Part shown: in pieces, positions 58,064 to 64,000 of the stretch | How the letters are laid out: every line of letters starts with the position of its first letter | Numbering within the stretch: the stretch's first letter is position 1 | Assembly: GCF_030563405.1 (NCBI RefSeq) | Contig: NZ_CP130748.1 | Span: 2,294,001 to 2,358,000 of the forward strand | Direction of reading: 5' to 3' | Length of the DNA: 64,000 bases | From: Vibrio sp. SNU_ST1 | GTDB lineage: Bacteria > Pseudomonadota > Gammaproteobacteria > Enterobacterales > Vibrionaceae | Notes under the pieces: generated by a model | What the model was told of the DNA's origin: nothing | Seen by the model: only the letters and a program-made list of their open reading frames with translations | Database searches by the model: none | Position numbers and translations under genes: made by a program

Positions 58064-59449
58064 ATGCCAAGCAATCACAACATCTTTGGCCACCCTAGAG
58101 GCCTATTTTTATTATTTAGCACAGAGCTATGGGAACGTTTCTCCTACTACGCGATGCGTGCCATCCTTGTTTTATTTTTGACTGACACGACCCTCAACGG
58201 TGGGCTTGGTTGGTCAACGAAAGACGCACTTGATCTCTACGGTATTTACACTGGCTTAGTCTACATCACGCCATTGATCGGGGGCTGGATTGCCGATAAC
58301 TACTTAGGGCAACGTAAATCGATACTGGTTGGCGGTGTATTAATGGCACTCGGCCAATTTACACTCGCTCTTCCTAACGGCGCTATTGGCTTAGACCAAG
58401 TAAATGCTCTTTATCTAGGTTTAGCACTACTTATCAGTGGTAACGGTATGTTTAAGCCAAACATCTCGACCATGGTTGGCGACCTATACCAAGAAGGTGA
58501 TAACCGCCGTGACGGTGCATTCACCATTTTCTACATGGGCATCAACTTAGGTGCATTATTAGGTGGCTTGATTTCAGGCGCTGCTGTCGACTCTTTCGGC
58601 TGGAAAGCAGGTTTCTTAGCCGCTGGTATTGGTATGGTTATTAGCTTAATCATGCAAATGACAATGGCTCAATCTTGGTTAGGTAACATTGGTTCAGTGC
58701 CAGCAGCTGCGCGAGCAAAAGCACTGAACAAATCTAAAGAAAAAACGCCACTCACCAAAGAAGAGTTCGATCGATTAAAAGTTATTCTGGTTATGGGTCT
58801 ATTCGTCATAGTTTTCTGGGCGGGCTTTGAACAAGCTGGCGGCCTGATGAATATCTATACTCAGCAATATACTGACCGCATGATTGGTGGCTTTGAAGTC
58901 CCAGCGGCGTGGTTCCAATCTCTGAACCCATTCTTCATCATTACACTTGCTCCAATTATTGCCGCGTTTTGGGTGAAGTTGGGTAAGCGTGAACCCAACT
59001 CTCCTGTTAAGTTTGCAATGGCATTGTTCTTCTTAGCACTTGGCTTTGTGTGCATGATGGGCGCGGTAATGGAGCAAGGCGGCGACCTAACAGTGAAAAC
59101 ATCAATGCTGTGGCTAGTCGGTGCTTTCTTCTTCCATACCCTTGGCGAGCTTTGTCTATCTCCTATTGGCCTGTCGTTGGTCACTAAGTTAGCTCCGCTT
59201 CGTCTCGCATCGCTAATGATGGGTGCATGGTTTGGCTTCAATGCTGTCGCAAACTACGTAGCTGGTCTTGTGGGTTCTCACGTTGGTGAGCTTGGCGCAA
59301 TGTCTATCTTCGGTGGTATCGCAATTACAGCGACAATAAGTGGCGTCTTACTACTTCTTTGTGCTGGCAAGCTTGTATCATGGATGCATGGCGTAGAAAG
59401 CAACATGATGCTTGAAGCAGAGCCAAAAGCAGAAACTTCGGTTGCTTAA
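58064..59449 (+). CDS. POT-family proton-dependent oligopeptide transporter
   Basis: 461 residues with about 12-14 membrane helices. The PTR2 signature ELWERFSYYAMRAILVLFL (about 22-40) is the ExxERFxYY proton-coupling motif. FYMGINLGALLGGLISGA is the second PTR2 signature. It imports di- and tripeptides with protons across the inner membrane. It is DtpA/DtpB-like, but which paralogue is unclear. Monocistronic, with a bidirectional terminator shared with hemH. Confidence 0.93.
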   Translation: MPSNHNIFGHPRGLFLLFSTELWERFSYYAMRAILVLFLTDTTLNGGLGWSTKDALDLYGIYTGLVYITPLIGGWIADNYLGQRKSILVGGVLMALGQFTLALPNGAIGLDQVNALYLGLALLISGNGMFKPNISTMVGDLYQEGDNRRDGAFTIFYMGINLGALLGGLISGAAVDSFGWKAGFLAAGIGMVISLIMQMTMAQSWLGNIGSVPAAARAKALNKSKEKTPLTKEEFDRLKVILVMGLFVIVFWAGFEQAGGLMNIYTQQYTDRMIGGFEVPAAWFQSLNPFFIITLAPIIAAFWVKLGKREPNSPVKFAMALFFLALGFVCMMGAVMEQGGDLTVKTSMLWLVGAFFFHTLGELCLSPIGLSLVTKLAPLRLASLMMGAWFGFNAVANYVAGLVGSHVGELGAMSIFGGIAITATISGVLLLLCAGKLVSWMHGVESNMMLEAEPKAETSVA

Positions 59450-59484
59450 TATCTAGATCGATTTCAAGAAGAAACATCCAGTTC

Positions 59485-59519
59485 AAAAAGGGCTGCTCAA
59501 TGAGCAGCCCTTTTGTTAT
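59485..59519. terminator. Bidirectional terminator, POT transporter/hemH
   Basis: Stem AAAAGGGCTGCTC/GAGCAGCCCTTTT with a 3-nt loop. Confidence 0.9.
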
Positions 59520-59555
59520 TTTTAGATATGCATGACAGTTTGGGCGAAGTCGTAT

Positions 59556-60518
59556 TTAACGATACAGCGCCACTAACTCCGCCATCATATCGATGTGCGA
59601 GTCTCTGTCGTTAAGACACATAATATAACTAAAGTCTGAGCCACCAGCGTCAATAAAGGTCTCTTTACACTGATCAGAAATCTCTTCTAACGTTTCTAAA
59701 CAATCCACAGAAAATGCAGGCGCCATAATATCGATTTTTTTGATGCCTTTGCTCGGCAATGATTCAAGTGTGTCGTCAGTGTATGGCTTCAACCACTCTT
59801 CTCGACCAAATCGAGATTGGTATGTCATGGTGATATCGTCCGCTGATAAGCCTAACTCAGCAGCAAGGAGCTTTGTTGTCGCTTCACAATGCTGTGGGTA
59901 GATGTCGCCTTCATCAGCCAATCGCTTCGGAATACCGTGGAAAGAACAAACTAAATGATCGGCTCTGCCATTTTTATCCCAATGGCTACGCACGCTTTCA
60001 GCCAATGCTTTTGTGTAGCTTGGGTGCGCGTAGTAGTCGCGAATAAAGCGATAGCTCGGAATCACTGGCATCTGCTTAAAGGCTTTGGTTAATCCATCAG
60101 ATACGGCCGCTGTGGTCGTGCCTGAGTATTGAGGATATAAAGGCAATACGATGATGTCTTCAACGCCCTGCTCCATTAATTGCTCAACGCCCGTTTTAAG
60201 GCTTGGGTTGCCATAGGTCATACCTAGCGCTACGGGCATCTGTAATTTTTTCTGGAGCTTTTCGGCTTGTCTTTGAGAGTACACAAGCAGTGGTGAGCCT
60301 TCATCCATCCAAACGGATTGATAAAGTTTGGCTACTTTAGGGGAGCGAACCGGTAAAATCACCCCATGTAAGATAGGGAACCAAAGCCAGCGAGTTAAGC
60401 TGACTACTCTCTTGTCGTGTAAGAATTCACTCAAAAATCGACGAACGCCAGCTGGGGTCGCCGAGTCTGGGGTTCCTAAGTTCACCAGTAAAACGCCCTG
60501 CTTTTTATTATTTTTCAT
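59556..60518 (-). CDS. hemH: Ferrochelatase
   Basis: 320 residues, identical in length to E. coli HemH. It inserts Fe2+ into protoporphyrin IX, the last step of haem synthesis, at the inner face of the membrane. Visible: [20 protein letters not shown] at the N terminus, [14 protein letters not shown], the catalytic His in [11 protein letters not shown], and the Glu-rich helix [16 protein letters not shown]. adk lies upstream, as in E. coli, but with a separate terminator between them. Confidence 0.97.
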   Translation of the reverse strand: MKNNKKQGVLLVNLGTPDSATPAGVRRFLSEFLHDKRVVSLTRWLWFPILHGVILPVRSPKVAKLYQSVWMDEGSPLLVYSQRQAEKLQKKLQMPVALGMTYGNPSLKTGVEQLMEQGVEDIIVLPLYPQYSGTTTAAVSDGLTKAFKQMPVIPSYRFIRDYYAHPSYTKALAESVRSHWDKNGRADHLVCSFHGIPKRLADEGDIYPQHCEATTKLLAAELGLSADDITMTYQSRFGREEWLKPYTDDTLESLPSKGIKKIDIMAPAFSVDCLETLEEISDQCKETFIDAGGSDFSYIMCLNDRDSHIDMMAELVALYR

Positions 60519-60733
60519 AGATACCTGAGACCAATATGTGATTTTCTGGAACGTAATATACTAATCTACATAAGTTTAAGATCATTGTTGTGCCACTAAA
60601 TTTAAGAATAATCGTTCTTAACCTAGGTGATCACAACATCACATTGATCGTTAGCCGCGCGAATCTAAGCCGCACCACGGAAACAGTGCACAATCGAGTT
60701 TATCTAGATTGGTATATGACTAAAAATTGAAAC

Positions 60734-60757
60734 AAAAAAAGCGACCTTAAGGTCGCT
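60734..60757 (-). terminator. Rho-independent terminator of adk
   Basis: Perfect palindrome AGCGACCTTAAGGTCGCT followed by seven Ts on the minus strand. It shares its GCGACC stem with the pfaD/rnd terminator. Confidence 0.85.
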
Positions 60758-60794
60758 TCCAATATATCAAATTCTAAAACTGGCTGTTAGCCAA

Positions 60795-61599
<805 letters not shown>

Positions 61600-61764
61600 T
61601 ACAACTGGAGATGATAGGTTCATAATACCAGCTGATTAGGTCGAGCATTCTATCACATTAATATTCAATTTTGCTTAAATTAAGACTAAAGAATGTATCG
61701 ACAGCGTTTGTGTTCGTCTAGTTAGTAATTTTAGCGACATTTCGATGAAGTTAAGCGACGTTCA

Positions 61765-61792
61765 CAAAAAAAGCCCGCATTAGCGAGCTTTT
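61765..61792 (-). terminator. Rho-independent terminator of htpG
   Basis: Stem AAGCTCGC/GCGGGCTT (one wobble) with a TAAT loop and seven Ts on the minus strand. Confidence 0.85.
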
Positions 61793-61827
61793 ATTTATAA
61801 TTATGAGCTTAGCCCAAAGTCGAAAGA

Positions 61828-63732
61828 CTAACGTTTTGTCAGTAGTTCGTTGATTGCACCTAAGAATTGTGACGGATCTTCCATTGAGCCCTTTTCAGCC
61901 AGCATAGCTTGACCAAGTAGTAGCTCAACCCAACGACCAAACGCTTGTTCGTCCGCTTCATCTGCCATCTGTTTAACTAGCGCATGCTCAGGGTTAATCT
62001 CAAAGATGTACTTAACTTCAGGAGCAGCTTGACCTGCAGCTTCAAGAAGTTTAGCCATTTGAGTGCCCATCTCGAAATCATCGGTAACAACAACAGCAGG
62101 CGTAGTTGCTAACTTGAATGTCGTGCGAACCTCTTTAACACGAGCACCTAGGTAAGATTGAGTGCGCTCAACTACAGATTTGAACTCTTCTTCTGTCTCT
62201 TTTTGCTTCTCTTTCTCTTCTTCACCTTCAAACTTGCTTAGGTCTAAGCCCGCTTTAGTGATCGATTGGAACTGTTTACCGTCGAAGTCAGTCAGGTAAT
62301 TCATTACGTACTCATCAATACGATCGTACATTAGGACCACTTCGATACCTTTTGCTTTGAACTGCTCCAAGTGTGGGCTGTTCTTAGCGGCAGCGTAACT
62401 ATCTGCTGTTAGGTAATAGATCTTGTCTTGGCCTTCTTTCATGCGTTCAACGTAAGATGCTAGGCGGATAGTTTGTTCAGCAGAATCCACTTCCGTTGAT
62501 GAGAAGCGAAGCAAACCAGCGATTTTTTCTTTGTTCGCCATGTCTTCCGCTGGACCTTCTTTCAGTACAAGGCCAAACTCTTTCCAAAATTCTAGGTACT
62601 TGTCGTTGTCATTCTTCGCCATGCGCTCAAGCATAGTCAGCACACGCTTGGTACATGCGCCACGAAGAGACTGAGTAACCTTGTTGTCTTGTAGAATTTC
62701 ACGAGACACGTTCAGTGGCAGATCGTTTGAGTCAATCAAACCACGAACGAAACGCATATAAGATGGCATGAACTGCTCTGCGTCATCCATAATAAACACA
62801 CGTTGCACGTATAGTTTCAAGCCGCTCTTATGATCACGGTTCATCATATCCCAAGGTGCTTTCGCAGGAATATAAAGCAGACTTGTGTAGTCGTTCTTAC
62901 CTTCAACTTTGTTGTGACTCCAGGTTAGTGGATCAGCAAAATCGTGAGATACGTGCTTGTAAAACTCTTGGTACTCTTCTTTCTCAATATCAGACTTGTT
63001 ACGAGTCCAAAGCGCTTGAGCCTTGTTAATCTGTTCCCAATGCTTCTCTTCGGTGTCTTTACCTTCGTCATCTTTCACCGCTGTGAAGATAGAGACAGGG
63101 ATACCAATGTGATCAGAATACTTACCAATCACTTCACGTAGACGCCACTCATTTAAGAACTCTTTGCCGTCTTCACGCATATGAAGAATGATGTCTGTAC
63201 CACGAGATTCTTTCGTGATGTCTTCGATAGTGTAATCACCTTCACCCGCAGAGTGCCATTGCACGGCTTGGTCATTAGCAAGTCCAGCAGCTCGAGTGCG
63301 AACAGTCACTGCGTCTGCAACGATAAATGCAGAATAGAAACCCACACCAAATTGACCAATCAATTGAGAATCTTTGCTTTGGTCTTCAGACAACTTTGAG
63401 AAAAAGTCTGCGGTGCCTGACTTAGCAATAGTACCTAAATGCTCAATAACGTTGTCGCGGCTCATACCGATGCCATTATCAGAGATCGTTAAAGTATTCG
63501 CTTCAGCGTTAAACGAAAGTTTTACACCTAAATCAGCATCGCCTTGGTAAAGGTCGCCATTTGATAGCGCTTGGAAACGAAGCTTATCAGCCGCGTCAGA
63601 TGCGTTAGAGATCAGCTCACGTAGAAAGATTTCTTTATTTGAATACAGTGAGTGAATCATTAGATGAAGTAGTTGTTTTACTTCAGATTGAAAGCCACGA
63701 GTCTCTTTATTTTGCGTTGCCGTTTCGCTCAT
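61828..63732 (-). CDS. htpG: Hsp90-family chaperone HtpG
   Basis: 634 residues. The GHKL ATPase domain has the N-box [32 protein letters not shown] and [11 protein letters not shown]. The middle domain includes [12 protein letters not shown] with the ATP-contacting Arg. The C-terminal dimerisation domain is present. It remodels client proteins with DnaK. A sigma-32-like promoter lies about 78-105 bp before the ATG. The protein starts [20 protein letters not shown]. Confidence 0.98.
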   Translation of the reverse strand: MSETATQNKETRGFQSEVKQLLHLMIHSLYSNKEIFLRELISNASDAADKLRFQALSNGDLYQGDADLGVKLSFNAEANTLTISDNGIGMSRDNVIEHLGTIAKSGTADFFSKLSEDQSKDSQLIGQFGVGFYSAFIVADAVTVRTRAAGLANDQAVQWHSAGEGDYTIEDITKESRGTDIILHMREDGKEFLNEWRLREVIGKYSDHIGIPVSIFTAVKDDEGKDTEEKHWEQINKAQALWTRNKSDIEKEEYQEFYKHVSHDFADPLTWSHNKVEGKNDYTSLLYIPAKAPWDMMNRDHKSGLKLYVQRVFIMDDAEQFMPSYMRFVRGLIDSNDLPLNVSREILQDNKVTQSLRGACTKRVLTMLERMAKNDNDKYLEFWKEFGLVLKEGPAEDMANKEKIAGLLRFSSTEVDSAEQTIRLASYVERMKEGQDKIYYLTADSYAAAKNSPHLEQFKAKGIEVVLMYDRIDEYVMNYLTDFDGKQFQSITKAGLDLSKFEGEEEKEKQKETEEEFKSVVERTQSYLGARVKEVRTTFKLATTPAVVVTDDFEMGTQMAKLLEAAGQAAPEVKYIFEINPEHALVKQMADEADEQAFGRWVELLLGQAMLAEKGSMEDPSQFLGAINELLTKR

Positions 63733-64000
63733 TTTTACTCCAAAACATCTATACTTTATGTTGAATAATCATAGGGGCGTTACACATTATGCCACTCTTC
63801 TGTTCATTAACATGAGGATGACAAATGTAAATTCAAGGTCAAAAAGCATAAAAACACTGTTTTTTTGATCTGTTTTTATTATCCTTGAGTGTTATAAATA
63901 TAAAAGAACATAAAAGAAGCCATGATTTGGTGAAGAATTAACAGAACTTCACCTGAGATTTGTCTATTTCGCACCCCAAATCATCCAAAATAGAAGAGTT
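63733..64000. other. Region upstream of htpG to the window edge
   Basis: 268 bp. It contains the htpG promoter and no recognisable gene. An AT-rich stretch with T-runs lies at 63850-63890. Confidence 0.6.
63810..63837 (-). promoter_or_regulatory. Sigma-32-type heat-shock promoter of htpG
   Basis: On the minus strand CTTGAAT (63831-63837) is followed after 13 nt by CCTCATGT (63810-63817). This fits the heat-shock consensus CTTGAA, 13-15 nt, CCCCATnT. Confidence 0.7.

Overview
The window is a contiguous piece of a gammaproteobacterial main chromosome, almost certainly from a marine Vibrio (Splendidus-clade-like). Protein sequences, gene order and intergenic repeat families are Vibrio-type: fadD-rnd, tsaB-yoaA, feoABC beside znuABC, sdhCDAB-sucABCD divergent from gltA, pgm-seqA-ybfF-fldA-fur-glnS, nagE/nagA-nagC. 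The polyunsaturated-fatty-acid synthase genes at the left edge point to a marine lineage. The species call is inference from protein similarity recalled without a search. I see no rRNA, tRNA, prophage, insertion sequence or CRISPR array; this is mainly core chromosome.

Layout. 1-5056: 3' part of pfaC, then pfaD, ending at a bidirectional terminator. 5089-13069: a leftward run of rnd, fadD, an alpha/beta hydrolase, slp, a small unknown gene, tsaB, yoaA and another small unknown gene. 13266-18607: purU behind a strong leader hairpin, a dispersed repeat, yecM, argS, a second dispersed repeat, a HIT protein and a YqhA-family membrane protein. 18620-28141: metal region with feoABC (iron), a non-coding interval holding a candidate small RNA and a 10-copy heptamer repeat, a very large membrane-anchored propeller/AraC regulator, and znuA divergent from znuCB around a Zur-box palindrome.

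28312-39636: the TCA block, sdhCDAB-sucABCD on the minus strand and gltA on the plus strand, with ArcA-like repeats between them and hairpins at the sdhB-sucA and sucB-sucC junctions. 39789-48910: nif3-like, DUF1853, pgm, seqA, ybfF, DUF2788, fldA, a DUF4442 protein, fur, glnS and a possible small ORF ahead of glnS. 49012-53457: N-acetylglucosamine uptake and catabolism (nagE divergent from nagA-nagC) with a good CRP site. 53484-64000: a CPA2 cation/proton antiporter, asnB, rfaH, a POT peptide transporter, hemH, adk and htpG behind a sigma-32-type promoter.

The genes join central metabolism (TCA, glucose-phosphate, amino sugars), metal homeostasis (Feo, Znu, Fur) and information processing (ArgS, GlnS, TsaB, SeqA, RfaH). 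The least explained part is 21343-25362: a multi-hairpin candidate sRNA with a C-rich terminator loop, the heptamer array, and a one-polypeptide sensor that has a histidine-kinase-like region but no receiver domain before its AraC DNA-binding domain.
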